A DNA stretch of 14,115 nt from Pseudomonas cavernicola (GCF_003596405.1 NZ_QYUR01000005.1:1-14115); one strand, 5' to 3'. Positions 1 to 8,803 are shown, counted from the first letter of the stretch. Notes: generated by a model not told the origin, from the sequence alone. Program-made: numbers and translations.

Positions 1-56
1 AAACGGAAGGATTGATGCCGACGAATTGAACCATCTGGCCATTTACGTTTACTCAT
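1..56 (-). CDS. Partial left copy of ribbon-helix-helix gene 2
   Basis: First 18 codons or so of the gene whose full copy lies at 12479-12661, read on the minus strand from an ATG at 56 and cut by the window start. It matches the right copy over its visible length. Confidence 0.6.
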   Translation of the reverse strand, partial: MSKRKWPDGSIRRHQSFR

Positions 57-224
57 TAACTTCTACCTCCTTCTTCTTGTGGTTGATAAATTCATTAACC
101 AATTCACTTGGCGACTTGCCCAGTAGAATTGCTTGGCGTTGCAGGTAGTGGAGGTTTTCCAAGCTGATTAGCATCAACTCTTACTGAATACGTCATTACC
201 GATATACAGATAATCTGATCTCAT
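49..224 (-). pseudogene. Broken left copy of ribbon-helix-helix gene 1
   Basis: Duplicate of the 58-codon gene at 12310-12486. One A is missing from an AAA run (near 182 here), so the span is 176 instead of 177 bases and the frame is lost after about 14 codons. The defect is probably a sequencing error, because the other arm reads through. It overlaps the neighbouring copy by 8 bases, as in the right arm. Confidence 0.6.
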
Positions 225-305
225 TGTTAAATCCTTTGTTTATAGGCGATAAAATCCCGCACACTGATAAGCTGTAGTTGGCTTGTCTTGGATGTGTTCG
301 ATGAA

Positions 306-327
306 ATTAGTGTTGAAAAACACTAAT
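306..327. promoter_or_regulatory. 9-bp-arm perfect hairpin (left copy)
   Basis: ATTAGTGTT and AACACTAAT separated by four bases; mirror of 12206-12227. It is identical in both arms, so it is not a base-calling accident. It lies upstream of the ribbon-helix-helix operon copy; see the right copy. Confidence 0.5.
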
Positions 328-361
328 AACAATGCTGTTTTGATCGATGTTTAGAGGGTGC

Positions 362-553
362 TTAGAGCTGGTTTGATTCTGCTTCAATCAAAAGCTGTTC
401 AATCTGCTCTTGAAGGGTGAAAAGCTGTTCAGTTGTATCAAGCTTGAACAACAAGTCTTTAAAAGTAAGCTGTAGCTTTCGGCGTGCACGGTGAAGCCTT
501 ACGCGGGGTGTGCTCGGGTAGTGCTTATTTTGTTGCGGTGGAGTCATTTTCAT
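362..553 (-). CDS. 63-residue hypothetical element protein (intact copy)
   Basis: Reads from ATG at 553 to TAA at 364-362, giving 63 residues. The N-terminal half is basic with many Arg, Lys and His residues. The C-terminal third (around EQLFTLQEQIEQLLIE) looks like an amphipathic or short coiled-coil helix. An AAGGA-type ribosome site precedes the start, which lies inside the end of the upstream zinc-ribbon gene, so translation is probably coupled. The right-arm copy has lost one A and is frameshifted, so this is the reference version. A continuous frame into the zinc-ribbon gene exists here only because that gene has lost a base; I do not believe in the 121-residue fusion. I do not recognise a family; a small nucleic-acid-binding protein is a guess. 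Confidence 0.6.
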   Translation of the reverse strand: MKMTPPQQNKHYPSTPRVRLHRARRKLQLTFKDLLFKLDTTEQLFTLQEQIEQLLIEAESNQL

Positions 554-727
554 TTTCCTTTTGTTGTTGTTTAAGAATGTCGAGCATTTCGGATTTGTTA
601 GGCCGAGTTTTACACGGAATTTGTGCATTTTGCTGTGGCAGACGTTTGAGCAGATTAGTTTACTTGCCCTGGTGCATTGCATTTCGGCATTGCACATGAG
701 GCAGTTTCGAATGGTAATAACAGCCAT
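525..727 (-). pseudogene. Frameshifted left copy of zinc-ribbon microprotein
   Basis: Duplicate of 11806-12009, starting at ATG 727. It is 203 instead of 204 bases because one T of a TT pair is missing near codon 46 (around position 590). The frame then runs into the downstream 63-residue gene and creates an artificial 121-residue fusion. The cysteine region is upstream of the defect and unchanged. Confidence 0.65.
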
Positions 728-1687
728 AAATAGGCCTCCGTTTTAATGGTGATGTTTAGATTGTATGGGTGGAATAACGAATTAAAGGTAAACAAAACGC
801 CAGAAACACCAAAACCGGAAGGGATGAGGTAACCTGAATGCCAGTGTGTAATGGCGATAACAAAATAACTGTAGGTCTATCGGTATCTAACGCCAAGAAC
901 AAAACCCACAGAGTGGGAAAGTCGAGGCTACAGTTTTTTGATTTACGCTGGCAGTCTTGTAAGTGACAGCGTTTGTTTACAGCAGAGGGTGAAGCGAAGA
1001 GGAGGTATTACAGTTTGAATCAAGAGGATAGAGCGAAAGGACAGAGCTATTGTAGGAAGTCCATTGCGGAATACTTGCACCAAACCTTTATCTTATTCAG
1101 TCAGTTTAAAGTATCATACTTACAAACGAAATTGCAATAGGGTGAAAACTAACTTACATATACTAAACAAGTGAAACCCGCATATCTAAAGGCTCGCAGC
1201 CATATTTGATTGAATTCATTATTTTTCAATATGCGACGAACGGTACTGCTAATACAATCTCTTTTGCCGATTACGCAACCAAGATCACCCGCAAGAGCGG
1301 AAATTTAACACAATCTCTGTCTCTATTTGTCTTAACGCTATACCGCTGTTGATCTTAATCTTCTCTACTTTCTTACATTCTACTCTATTTACCTGAGCAT
1401 CTGCGGTGGATCATACACCGCTACTACGATCTGTGGTGTTTTCAAAAGCGGGTAGAGCACTCTACAGTGGTCTGAAATTCTGTAAAGCTATTTCTATAAA
1501 CTTTACATACTCTGTGGATAACTTCACTACCATACGAAATACAAACATACGGGAAAAACAGTGTGTTTTGCGCGTTCTCTTGTTTTGGTGTGTCGGACAC
1601 GGAGAAAGCGAGAAAACGATTTTAGAGCCCCATTTTCCCTACGTTATAGGGAAGATGGGGCATGTTTAGCCTGTGTGCTGGTGCTGG
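728..1687. other. Left copy of the element's long non-coding region
   Basis: Mirror of 10842-11805 with small indel differences. It holds the same DnaA box, dyads and hairpins in reverse order; the box is read as TGTGGATAA on this strand near 1515. No convincing gene is present; an open frame at 1406-1669 has no family features or ribosome site I would trust. Confidence 0.6.
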
Positions 1688-3201
1688 TTAGAAATTGAAC
1701 TCAAGTAGCTTGATTGCCTCGGCCTTCTGCCCAAGTGAAGCGCCTGCACTGTAAACGTCGAAGGTTATGCTTCCACGGCGATGACCCAAAATGCTTGAGA
1801 TAACCAGTGGACTGGCCCCGGCTTGTTCTAGCTGCGTTGCCGTGCTGCTGCGAAAACTATGGAAACGTGGCGATCTGTGAACCCTTCGGCCTTCTTGAGC
1901 TTGGTGAACCGTTGCTGTGGGCCGTTCAGGCGTTTACCGGCTGCATCTGGTTTAGCTGCATACAAGAACCCATCCTTCGTCTGTTTGAGGCGCTGGACGT
2001 ACAGCGGGAGCAATGACGGGTGGATTGGTAGTGTTCGGATACCTGCGGCAGTTTTGAATCTTCCACGTTAAAAGCGATTGGCTGGTGGTTATCGTCAAAC
2101 ACGGTGGTGCTGGTGCTGATTCGTCCAATCTCTTCAATCCGGCAACCTGTCAGACAAGCAAACTTGATTAGGTCGGCTAATTCTTGGTCGCCCTTGGCCA
2201 CTGCTGCGGCGTGTAGCTGTTCTGCTTCCTGTCGTGTGTACGCTTCCCATGATTCACCCCCGGCCTTGCCTACCCCTTGCGTGGGTGTGTTCTGCGAATG
2301 GACTGGGGAGGTGGGCGAACTGATCACGGTAGGTCTGAACATACCGGCAGGCGTACTTATGCCACTTGCGCAAGGCCCATAGGTGGCCCTGCCTTGTCTG
2401 GGCGCTTGTCGCTGATCGTGTCCAGGTACTCGGCCACTGTATCGAACGTCAGCGGCTTGACCTGTGTGGTCAGGTATGAGGAGAAGGCTTCTAGCTTGCT
2501 GATGAGTACGGCGGTAGTGCGGGCGTTGTCGTTCTGGCTTTCGTATGCTGCCTGAATGCTGCAATGGCACCCGCGCTGATTGGTGACTTGGGTTTATAGG
2601 TCTTGGGATCGATAGCTATTGAAAGGGCTTCTGCTGCCTCGGTGGGAGACAGGTTGTAGTGTCTGGCAATGATCTGTGATGGGGCGGTTGGAAGGGTGCT
2701 AAGTGCTGAGCTGAGAAAGCCAATACTGTCGCCCTTTTGGGCAGCTTCCAAGCTGGGGATCAATTCAGAGGGGAGGCTGGTTGCACCATCCCTGTAAAGG
2801 AGGGCCACGACTTTAGCTAGGTCGGCGGCTGCCTCGGATAGTTTTGCATTCTGTTCTGCCTCGGACAGTGCAAAGAATGGATCGCTAGGGTGGGGCTTGT
2901 TCTTGATCGCTGATAGCAGGCTGTTGTCGATTCTTGCACCTAGAGCTTTAGCATTGTCTGCCAATTCCTCGCGCCATGCGTCCCCCTTAGCCAGCTTGGC
3001 GTCACGTATTGATCTAAATGAAGCTTTCCATTGTCCAATCACTTGAGTGGCAATGGTCTTGGCCAGCATCTTGTCGCCAGTCTTCAAGGATTTGCTAAGG
3101 ATTCGACGATTACCAAAGGCGTGGCGGAGGTCGGCGGGTACATCTATGCGGACATGCCACGTTGTGGAGCGCTGCACAAGGTGATTGGATTTTGCTGGCA
3201 T
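1688..3201 (-). pseudogene. Broken left copy of tyrosine recombinase
   Basis: Duplicate of the intact 9327-10841 integrase. Start to about 2546 is in frame (DUF6538-like N-terminus and middle). Five single-base indels against the right copy then break it: a lost A near 2545, an extra G at 2400-2402, an extra C at 2273-2276, a lost T in the run at 2052-2055, and a lost A at 1863-1865. All five lie in runs of two to five identical bases. There is one substitution, near 2681, changing Gln to Pro. Net length is 1514 against 1515. The pattern fits uncorrected long-read errors rather than natural decay, which would also give many substitutions. Confidence 0.85.
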
Positions 3202-3221
3202 AATGACACCACTGGAGGGGG

Positions 3222-3256
3222 ATTCTACCCACCAATTCTACCCAATATTTCTACCC
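3222..3256. repeat. Three 13-bp-spaced TTCTACCC repeats (left copy)
   Basis: ATTCTACCC, ATTCTACCC and TTTCTACCC begin at 3222, 3235 and 3248, exactly 13 bases apart. Mirror of 9272-9306. Confidence 0.6.
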
Positions 3257-3310
3257 AAAATATATCAAAACCCTTGAATGGCCGGTGTTTGCAGGGCTGG
3301 AGGTGCAATA

Positions 3311-3628
3311 TTGTACAAACTGTGTTTTTATGTCCCGGAAACTCATCTGGACGTTGTTAAGAATGCTGTTTTTGCCGCTGGTGCTGGGCGTATCGGCGCC
3401 TATGACAGTTGCTGCTGGCAGGCCCTCGGGCAGGGGCAGTTCCGGCCGCTGGCGGGCAGTCAGCCGTTCATCGGTCAGGCCGGTCTGCTCGAGCAAGTGG
3501 CAGAGTGGAAAGTCGAGTTGGTGGTGGCTGACGAGTTGATCCACGACGCGGTGAAGGCGTTGCGCACGGCGCATCCCTACGAGACACCGGCATTCGAGGT
3601 GTGGCGCTTGTCGGACTTGGTCTTCTGA
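3311..3628 (+). CDS. NIF3/YqfO-like small protein (left copy)
   Basis: Intact 105-residue copy, matching the one at 8900-9217 at protein level. The start is TTG at 3311, preceded by GGAGG seven bases upstream. See the right copy for the annotation. Confidence 0.75.
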   Translation: MYKLCFYVPETHLDVVKNAVFAAGAGRIGAYDSCCWQALGQGQFRPLAGSQPFIGQAGLLEQVAEWKVELVVADELIHDAVKALRTAHPYETPAFEVWRLSDLVF

Positions 3629-3637
3629 AATGCATCC

Positions 3638-3670
3638 AGCAAAAAAGGCGCTCGAGGGCGCCTTTTTGCT
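3638..3670. terminator. Bidirectional terminator (left copy)
   Basis: GC stem GGCGC/GCGCC flanked by A and T runs on either side, between convergent genes. Mirror of 8858-8890. Confidence 0.8.
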
Positions 3671-3724
3671 GTTTGATGTAGGGGGGAACTCACCAATGGT
3701 GCTGGATGGTGGGTTTCACCCACC

Positions 3725-4230
3725 CTACGGGCGGATTTCGATCAGGGTGCCATCTTTTACCACATTCCAGATTTCACGCATGTCGCTGTTCTTCATGGCG
3801 ATGCAGCCTTCGGTCCAATCCAGGGTATGGAAATACCACTCCGGGTACTCCTCATCCAATGGCGTGCCGTGGATCATGATCATGCCCGCCAGGCGGAACC
3901 CCTTCTTTGCGCGCGTTAGCCTGGTCGCGGATATTCGGGTAGGAGATATGCATGGCCAGGTTGTATTTGTCACTGTTCTTGCGCCAGTCGATCCAATAGA
4001 AACCTTCTGGAGTGCGGCGATCGCCCTCGCGCTGTTTGGCGCCTTCGGGTTGCTTGCCGAGAGAAACGCGATAGGCCTTCAGCACCTGGCCGTGTCCCAT
4101 TAGCAGCAGCTTGCGCTCGGATTTCACCACTAGAACCTTGTCCACGGCTTTGCCGTCGAGAGTCGGCGCGGCATTGGCGTGGGATAAAGTGGCAAAAAGA
4201 TAAACAGAGAACCGCTAACAACCAGCGCAT
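3725..4230 (-). pseudogene. Broken left copy of L,D-transpeptidase
   Basis: Duplicate of 8300-8803 with two one-base insertions: an extra C in the CCC near 3884-3888 and an extra A in the AAAAA near 4195-4199. Both are homopolymer expansions. The catalytic-cysteine region (3725-3880) is unchanged but out of frame with the signal peptide. Confidence 0.75.
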
Positions 4231-4268
4231 CGGAGCTATATCCCAGGTCATCGGAGCCGCCATGGCGG

Positions 4269-4824
4269 TCACGTTTTCTTGTAGTGCGCGCGCAAGGCCT
4301 CAACGGACTCATTGCGCACGGGGTAGGTCTGCGCTACCCGGTCGGCAAAGTAGCATTCTAAGGTACGGCCGACCGTCGGGAAAGCCAGCTCTGACCATGG
4401 GATGTCACGTTCGTGGAACAACTTCACCTCCAGGCTTTCGGCGCCGACGGCAAAGTCCAGGTCGACCAGCTCGGCGCGAAAAAACACATGCATCTGGCTG
4501 ATATGCGGCAGATCGAACAGGGTGTAGAGGCTCAGCCCTTGCACGCGGGCGCAAGCCTCTTCCAGCGTTTCCCGGGCGGCAGCCTGCTGCATGGTCTCAC
4601 CGTTCTCCATAAAGCCGGCGGGGAGCGTCCAGTAGCCGCGGCGCGGCTCAATCGCTCGACGGCAGAGCAGTACTTGCTCGCCCCATACTGGCACGCAGCC
4701 GGCGACGATTCGCGGGTTCTGGTAATGGATGGTCTGGCACTCAACGCAGACGAAGCGCGGGCGGTTATCGCCCTCCGGAATGCGCTGGCGTCACGGGGCT
4801 ACCGCACTGGCTACAAAACTTCAT
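4269..4824 (-). pseudogene. Broken left copy of zinc-ribbon Nudix hydrolase
   Basis: Duplicate of 7707-8261, one base longer. An extra G near 4787-4789 shifts the frame about twelve codons after the ATG at 4824, within the first half of the zinc ribbon. The Nudix box remains readable in a downstream frame starting near 4694. Confidence 0.75.
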
Positions 4825-4988
4825 GCCGGATCCTCTGTGTTCGTCGTCCATCTTGGCGCGCGGGTGGCCTTGGCGGCAAGTTGTCGAGGAGGCAAAGTCA
4901 CGCTGCTGAATGATGCCACCTGGTGGCGCAGGGCTTGGGCGAGCCGGTTCTTTCATGCCATGATGCCGAGCAGAACAAAAGACCGAGA

Positions 4989-5596
4989 ATGCCCATGCTC
5001 GATGAGCTACTCCACCGTGTGCGCAGCTATACGCCGCGCGTTCTGGAGACCGACCATAGCTTCCCAGAGGCGGCGGTGCTGGTGCCTATCACCCGCAGCG
5101 ACGCGCCGGAACTGGTGCTGACTTTGCGTGCCAGTGGTCTGTCGACCCATGGCGGCGAAGTCGCCTTCCCGGTGGGCGGCGCGACCCGGAAGACCGCGAT
5201 CTGATTGATACCGCGCTGCGTGAGGCGCAGGAGGAAATCGGTCTGCCGGCGGGTTTGGTCGAAGTGATTGGCCCGCTCAGTAGCCTGGTGTCGCGGCACG
5301 GCATTCAGGTCACACCTTATGTTGGCATTGTCCCCGCTTACGTCGAGTATCAGGCCAACGATGGCGAAATCGCCTCGGTCTTCACGGTGCCGCTGGAGTT
5401 CTTTCGCGACGATCCGCGGGAGATGACTCATCGCATCGACTACCTCGGCCGCAGTTGGTATGTACCGAGTTATCGCTATGGCGAATATAAAATCTGGGGC
5501 CTGACCGCGATCATGGTGGTTGAATTGGTCAATCTGCTTTACGACGCAGGGATCTCCCTGCATCAGCCTTCCGAATCCTTTATCAACCTGGGCTGA
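4989..5596 (+). pseudogene. Broken left copy of CoA-pyrophosphatase-type Nudix
   Basis: Duplicate of 6933-7542. One C is missing from the CCCC run near 5167-5170, inside the UPF0035/Nudix signature, so the frame breaks there. The C-terminal half, about 113 residues to the TGA at 5594-5596, is correct here, whereas the right copy is broken in that half. Left C-terminus plus right N-terminus give one clean protein of about 202 residues. Confidence 0.75.
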
Positions 5597-5622
5597 ATGG
5601 TCGCAGTTTTGAGGGCAACATC

Positions 5623-6147
5623 ATGAAATATCGCCTGGGACAGTCGAGTGTCGACGTGCATCCGGACAGTTGGGTTGCGCCGAATGCCACCTTGGTTGGC
5701 AAGGTCAAGCTGGAGCCTGGGGCCAGTGTCTGGTTCAACGTGGTGCTGCGTGGCGATAACGAACTGATCCATATCGGTGAGAACAGTAACGTGCAGGACG
5801 GAACGGTGATGCACACCGACATGGGCTATCCACTGTCCATCGGCAAGGGCGTGACCATTGGTCATAACGCCATGCTGCATGGCTGCTCGGTCGGCGAGTA
5901 CAGCCTGATCGGGATTAACGCCGTGGTGCTCAACGGCGCCAAGATCGGCAAGTACTGCATCATCGGCGCTAACGCCTTGATTGGCGAAGGCAAAGAAATT
6001 CCGGACGGCTCTTTGGTGATGGCTCACCGGGTAAGGTGGTGCGCGAGCTGACTGAAGCTCAGAAGAAAATGCTCGAAGCCAGCGCCGCGCACTACGTACA
6101 TAACGCCCAGCGCTACGCGCGCGATTTGGTCGAGCAGGGACGCTTGA
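5623..6147 (+). pseudogene. Frameshifted left copy of gamma carbonic anhydrase
   Basis: ATG at 5623, 26 bases after the Nudix stop, with GAGGG as ribosome site. It reads 132 correct residues and then loses one G of the GGG near 6018-6021. A compensating extra G in GAGCAGGG near 6138 leaves the total at 525 bases, matching a 174-residue protein. All three zinc-ligand histidines precede the defect. The natural stop TGA (6145-6147) shares its A with the DUF1289 start. Confidence 0.75.
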
Positions 6148-6298
6148 TGGACGTTGAGCGTCCAGTGGCCTCGCCTTGCGTGAGTGTCTGTGCGCTGGAC
6201 GATGCGGATATCTGCATCGGCTGCCAGCGCAATGTGGAGGAATCACCCGCTGGAGCCGCCGCATGGATACACCGCGCAGCGGGTCGCCATTCGTTGCT
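6147..6298 (+). CDS. DUF1289 protein, truncated by the fold-back
   Basis: ATG at 6147 overlaps the carbonic anhydrase stop (TGATG). The protein shows the DUF1289 cysteine signature PCVSVC, then CIGCQR, followed by VEEI-T-R-W if one missing A near 6240 is restored. This is a small protein family of unknown role with four conserved cysteines, likely metal-binding. About 50 codons are visible. The sequence then turns back on itself at about 6298 and becomes the opposite arm, so the true C-terminus is absent from the window. Confidence 0.65.
6236..6298. other. Unpaired centre of the giant palindrome
   Basis: These 63 bases are the only part of the 1-12534 span without a distinct mirror partner. 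They continue the DUF1289 reading (ITRWSRMDTAQRVA with small errors). Inside them ACCCGCTG (6245-6252) and CAGCGGGT (6277-6284) form a perfect 8-bp inverted repeat whose midpoint, 6264.5, almost coincides with the palindrome axis. This native dyad could have promoted the snap-back. Confidence 0.7.
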
Positions 6299-6299
6299 A

Positions 6300-6386
6300 C
6301 ATTGGGCGCTGGCAGCCGATGCAGATTCGCATCGTCCAGCCACAGACACTCACGCAAGGCGAGGCCACTGGACGCTCAACGTCCAT
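6300..6386 (-). CDS. DUF1289 fragment (right copy)
   Basis: Starts at ATG 6386 on the minus strand, sharing a base with the carbonic anhydrase stop, and runs into the fold-back after about 29 codons. Compared with the left arm it has short deletions near 6338-6345 (Cys-Ala-Leu region) and 6328-6332, so the second cysteine pair is out of frame. Errors in both arms rise near the centre. Confidence 0.5.
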
Positions 6387-6429
6387 CAAGCGTCCTGCTC
6401 GACCAAATCGCGCGCGTAGCGCTGGGCCG

Positions 6430-6906
6430 TTATGTACGTAGTGCGCTGGCTTCGAGCATTTTCTTCTGAGCTTCAGTCAGCTCGCGCACCACCTTACCCG
6501 GTGAGCCCATCACCAAAGAGCCGTCCGGAATTTCTTTGCCTTCGCCAATCAAGGCGTTAGCGCCGATGATGCAGTACTTGCCGATCTTGGCGCCGTTGAG
6601 CACCACGGCGTTAATCCCGATCAGGCTGTACTCGCCGACCGAGCAGCCATGCAGCATGGCGTTATGACCAATGGTCACGCCCTTGCCGATGGACAGTGGA
6701 TAGCCCATGTCGGTGTGCATCACCGTTCCGTCCTGCACGTTACTGTTCTCACCGATATGGATCAGTTCGTTATCGCCACGCAGCACCACGTTGAACCAGA
6801 CACTGGCCCCAGGCTCCAGCTTGACCTTGCCAACCAAGGTGGCATTCGGCGCAACCCAACTGTCCGGATGCACGTCGACACTCGACTGTCCCAGGCGATA
6901 TTTCAT
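6430..6906 (-). CDS. Gamma-class carbonic anhydrase family protein
   Basis: Left-handed beta-helix protein of the YrdA/PaaY-like gamma carbonic anhydrase family, with hexapeptide repeats over most of its length. Zinc-ligand histidines are His64, His81 and His86 ([12 protein letters not shown]), the spacing usual for this subgroup. In the known family these are cytoplasmic trimers; not all members show carbonic anhydrase activity. The start is ATG 6906, the second gene of an operon 26 bases after the Nudix stop. The visible frame ends at 6430 (158 residues) because five bases present in the left arm are missing near 6437-6441. The true end is at 6386-6388, giving 174 residues ending VEQDA, overlapping DUF1289 by one base. 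An extra G near 6428 is a second error. Function assignment is by motif only. Confidence 0.85.
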   Translation of the reverse strand: MKYRLGQSSVDVHPDSWVAPNATLVGKVKLEPGASVWFNVVLRGDNELIHIGENSNVQDGTVMHTDMGYPLSIGKGVTIGHNAMLHGCSVGEYSLIGINAVVLNGAKIGKYCIIGANALIGEGKEIPDGSLVMGSPGKVVRELTEAQKKMLEASALRT

Positions 6907-6932
6907 GATGTTGCCCTCAAAACTGCGACCAT

Positions 6933-7542
6933 TCAGCCCAGGTTGATAAAGGATTCGGAAGGCTGATGCAGGGAGATCCCTGCGTCGTAAAGCAGATTGA
7001 CCAATTCAACCACCATGATCGCGGTCAGGCCCCAGATTTTATATTCGCCATAGCGATAACTCGGTACATACCAACTGCGGCCGAGGTAGTCGATGCGATG
7101 AGTCATCTCCCGCGGATCGGTCGCGAAAGAACTCCAGCGGCACCGTGAAGACCGAGGCGATTTCGCCATCGTTGGCCTGATACTCGACGTAAGCGGGGAC
7201 AATGCCAACATAAGGTGTGACCTGAATGCCGTGCCGCGACACCAGGCTACTGAGCGGGCCAATCACTTCGACCAAACCCGCCGGCAGACCGATTTCCTCC
7301 TGCGCCTCACGCAGCGCGGTATCAATCAGATCGCGGTCTTCCGGGTCGCGCCGCCCACCGGGGAAGGCGACTTCGCCGCCATGGGTCGACAGACCACTGG
7401 CACGCAAAGTCAGCACCAGTTCCGGCGCGTCGCTGCGGGTGATAGGCACCAGCACCGCCGCCTCTGGGAAGCTATGGTCGGTCTCCAGAACGCGCGGCGT
7501 ATAGCTGCGCACACGGTGGAGTAGCTCATCGAGCATGGGCAT
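6933..7542 (-). pseudogene. CoA-pyrophosphatase-type Nudix hydrolase (NudL-like), frameshifted
   Basis: Nudix protein of the UPF0035/NudL group, predicted to cleave CoA or related nucleotides to 3',5'-ADP and 4'-phosphopantetheine. Visible signature: VLTLRASGLSTHGGEVAFPGG-type motif followed by the Nudix helix TALREAQEEIGL. Starts considered are ATG 7542 (MPMLDELL) and ATG 7536; longer upstream frames lack family support. An extra G in ATCGGTCGCG near 7117-7120 shifts the frame after EFFRD, so the C-terminal 60 residues or so are scrambled. The left arm (5400-5596) gives the correct end, SFINLG. Restored length is about 202 residues. It is the first gene of the operon with carbonic anhydrase and DUF1289. 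The break is probably a sequencing error, not a true pseudogene. Confidence 0.8.
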
Positions 7543-7706
7543 TCTCGGTCTTTTGTTCTGCTCGGCATCATGGCATGAAAGAACCGGCTCGCCCAAGCCC
7601 TGCGCCACCAGGTGGCATCATTCAGCAGCGTGACTTTGCCTCCTCGACAACTTGCCGCCAAGGCCACCCGCGCGCCAAGATGGACGACGAACACAGAGGA
7701 TCCGGC

Positions 7707-8261
7707 ATGAAGTTTTGTAGCCAGTGCGGTAGCCCCGTGACGCAGCGCATTCCGGAGGGCGATAACCGCCCGCGCTTCGTCTGCGTTGAGTGCCAGACCA
7801 TCCATTACCAGAACCCGCGAATCGTCGCCGGCTGCGTGCCAGTATGGGGCGAGCAAGTACTGCTCTGCCGTCGAGCGATTGAGCCGCGCCGCGGCTACTG
7901 GACGCTCCCCGCCGGCTTTATGGAGAACGGTGAGACCATGCAGCAGGCTGCCGCCCGGGAAACGCTGGAAGAGGCTTGCGCCCGCGTGCAAGGGCTGAGC
8001 CTCTACACCCTGTTCGATCTGCCGCATATCAGCCAGATGCATGTGTTTTTTCGCGCCGAGCTGGTCGACCTGGACTTTGCCGTCGGCGCCGAAAGCCTGG
8101 AGGTGAAGTTGTTCCACGAACGTGACATCCCATGGTCAGAGCTGGCTTTCCCGACGGTCGGCCGTACCTTAGAATGCTACTTTGCCGACCGGGTAGCGCA
8201 GACCTACCCCGTGCGCAATGAGTCCGTTGAGGCCTTGCGCGCGCACTACAAGAAAACGTGA
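7707..8261 (+). CDS. Zinc-ribbon Nudix hydrolase
   Basis: 184 residues. An N-terminal zinc ribbon (Cys4, Cys7, Cys26, Cys29) precedes a Nudix domain whose box spans Gly70 to Ala92 (GFMENGE, then RETLEEACA), close to the GX5EX7REUXEEXGU consensus with Ala at the final Gly position. The family hydrolyses nucleoside-diphosphate-linked substrates with a divalent metal; the layout recalls NudC-like enzymes but is shorter, and the substrate is not predictable. The ATG at 7707 is chosen because AGAGGA lies 8 bases upstream and the cysteine ribbon begins at residue 4; the frame continues upstream to 7575 without family features. It is divergent from the NudL-like gene across about 165 bases. Its stop overlaps a possible GTG start of the next gene (GTGA). 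Confidence 0.9.
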   Translation: MKFCSQCGSPVTQRIPEGDNRPRFVCVECQTIHYQNPRIVAGCVPVWGEQVLLCRRAIEPRRGYWTLPAGFMENGETMQQAAARETLEEACARVQGLSLYTLFDLPHISQMHVFFRAELVDLDFAVGAESLEVKLFHERDIPWSELAFPTVGRTLECYFADRVAQTYPVRNESVEALRAHYKKT

Positions 8262-8299
8262 CCGCCATGGCGGCTCCGATGACCTGGGATATAGCTCCG

Positions 8300-8803
8300 A
8301 TGCGCTGGTTGTTAGCGGTTCTCTGTTTATCTTTTGCCACTTTATCCCACGCCAATGCCGCGCCGACTCTCGACGGCAAAGCCGTGGACAAGGTTCTAGT
8401 GGTGAAATCCGAGCGCAAGCTGCTGCTAATGGGACACGGCCAGGTGCTGAAGGCCTATCGCGTTTCTCTCGGCAAGCAACCCGAAGGCGCCAAACAGCGC
8501 GAGGGCGATCGCCGCACTCCAGAAGGTTTCTATTGGATCGACTGGCGCAAGAACAGTGACAAATACAACCTGGCCATGCATATCTCCTACCCGAATATCC
8601 GCGACCAGGCTAACGCGCGCAAAGAAGGGGTTCCGCCTGGCGGCATGATCATGATCCACGGCACGCCATTGGATGAGGAGTACCCGGAGTGGTATTTCCA
8701 TACCCTGGATTGGACCGAAGGCTGCATCGCCATGAAGAACAGCGACATGCGTGAAATCTGGAATGTGGTAAAAGATGGCACCCTGATCGAAATCCGCCCG
8801 TAG
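8300..8803 (+). CDS. L,D-transpeptidase (YkuD domain), exported
   Basis: 167 residues from ATG 8300. A clear signal peptide (MRWLLAVLCL core, cleavage likely after SHANA, residue 20) implies periplasmic location. The YkuD catalytic region is visible: His120-Gly in MIHGTP, then DWTEGCIAM with the nucleophile Cys142. Such enzymes make 3-3 peptidoglycan crosslinks or attach proteins to peptidoglycan; which one applies here is unknown. In-frame starts at GTG 8258 (overlapping the Nudix stop), ATG 8267 and ATG 8279 would put an acidic, non-signal extension before the hydrophobic stretch, so I prefer 8300, although its ribosome site is weak and coupling from the Nudix gene is possible. It ends at a repeat hairpin and a terminator. 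Confidence 0.88.
   Translation: MRWLLAVLCLSFATLSHANAAPTLDGKAVDKVLVVKSERKLLLMGHGQVLKAYRVSLGKQPEGAKQREGDRRTPEGFYWIDWRKNSDKYNLAMHISYPNIRDQANARKEGVPPGGMIMIHGTPLDEEYPEWYFHTLDWTEGCIAMKNSDMREIWNVVKDGTLIEIRP

Larger units (their letters stand above)
1..6235. repeat. Left arm of giant inverted repeat
   Basis: This arm is the reverse complement of 6299-12534; paired coordinates sum to about 12,529-12,535. Examples are base 1 with 12534, the carbonic anhydrase starts 5623 and 6906, and the integrase starts 3201 and 9327. The arms differ mainly by single-base indels, many in short homopolymers. This arm carries more gene-breaking errors: five in the integrase, two in the transpeptidase, one in each Nudix gene and two in the carbonic anhydrase. 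I infer a fold-back sequencing or assembly artefact; a genuine inverted duplication cannot be excluded from sequence alone. Confidence 0.95.

Noticed and set aside
362..727. A 121-residue fused zinc-ribbon plus coiled-coil protein on the minus strand
   Set aside because: The fusion exists only because one T is missing from the left copy; the right arm shows two separate overlapping genes.
1406..1669. 87-residue open frame in the left non-coding region and its 95-residue mirror at 10838-11125
   Set aside because: No ribosome site or family pattern, it overlaps the DnaA box and dyads, and the C-terminus differs between arms through indels.
6236..6298. Covalently closed hairpin telomere of a linear replicon
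   Set aside because: The turn lies in the middle of a chromosomal DUF1289 gene and no protelomerase is seen; a fold-back artefact is simpler.
5563..6357. 264-residue minus-strand frame opposite the carbonic anhydrase
   Set aside because: Antisense shadow of the carbonic anhydrase gene; its end runs across the fold-back, so it is partly made by the artefact.
7604..7616. GCCACC-A-GGTGGC dyad between the divergent Nudix genes
   Set aside because: A 6-bp dyad in GC-rich DNA is expected by chance often, and nothing else supports an operator.
7410..8117. 235-residue minus-strand frame opposite the zinc-ribbon Nudix gene
   Set aside because: Antisense shadow of a GC-rich gene with a clear Nudix box on the other strand.
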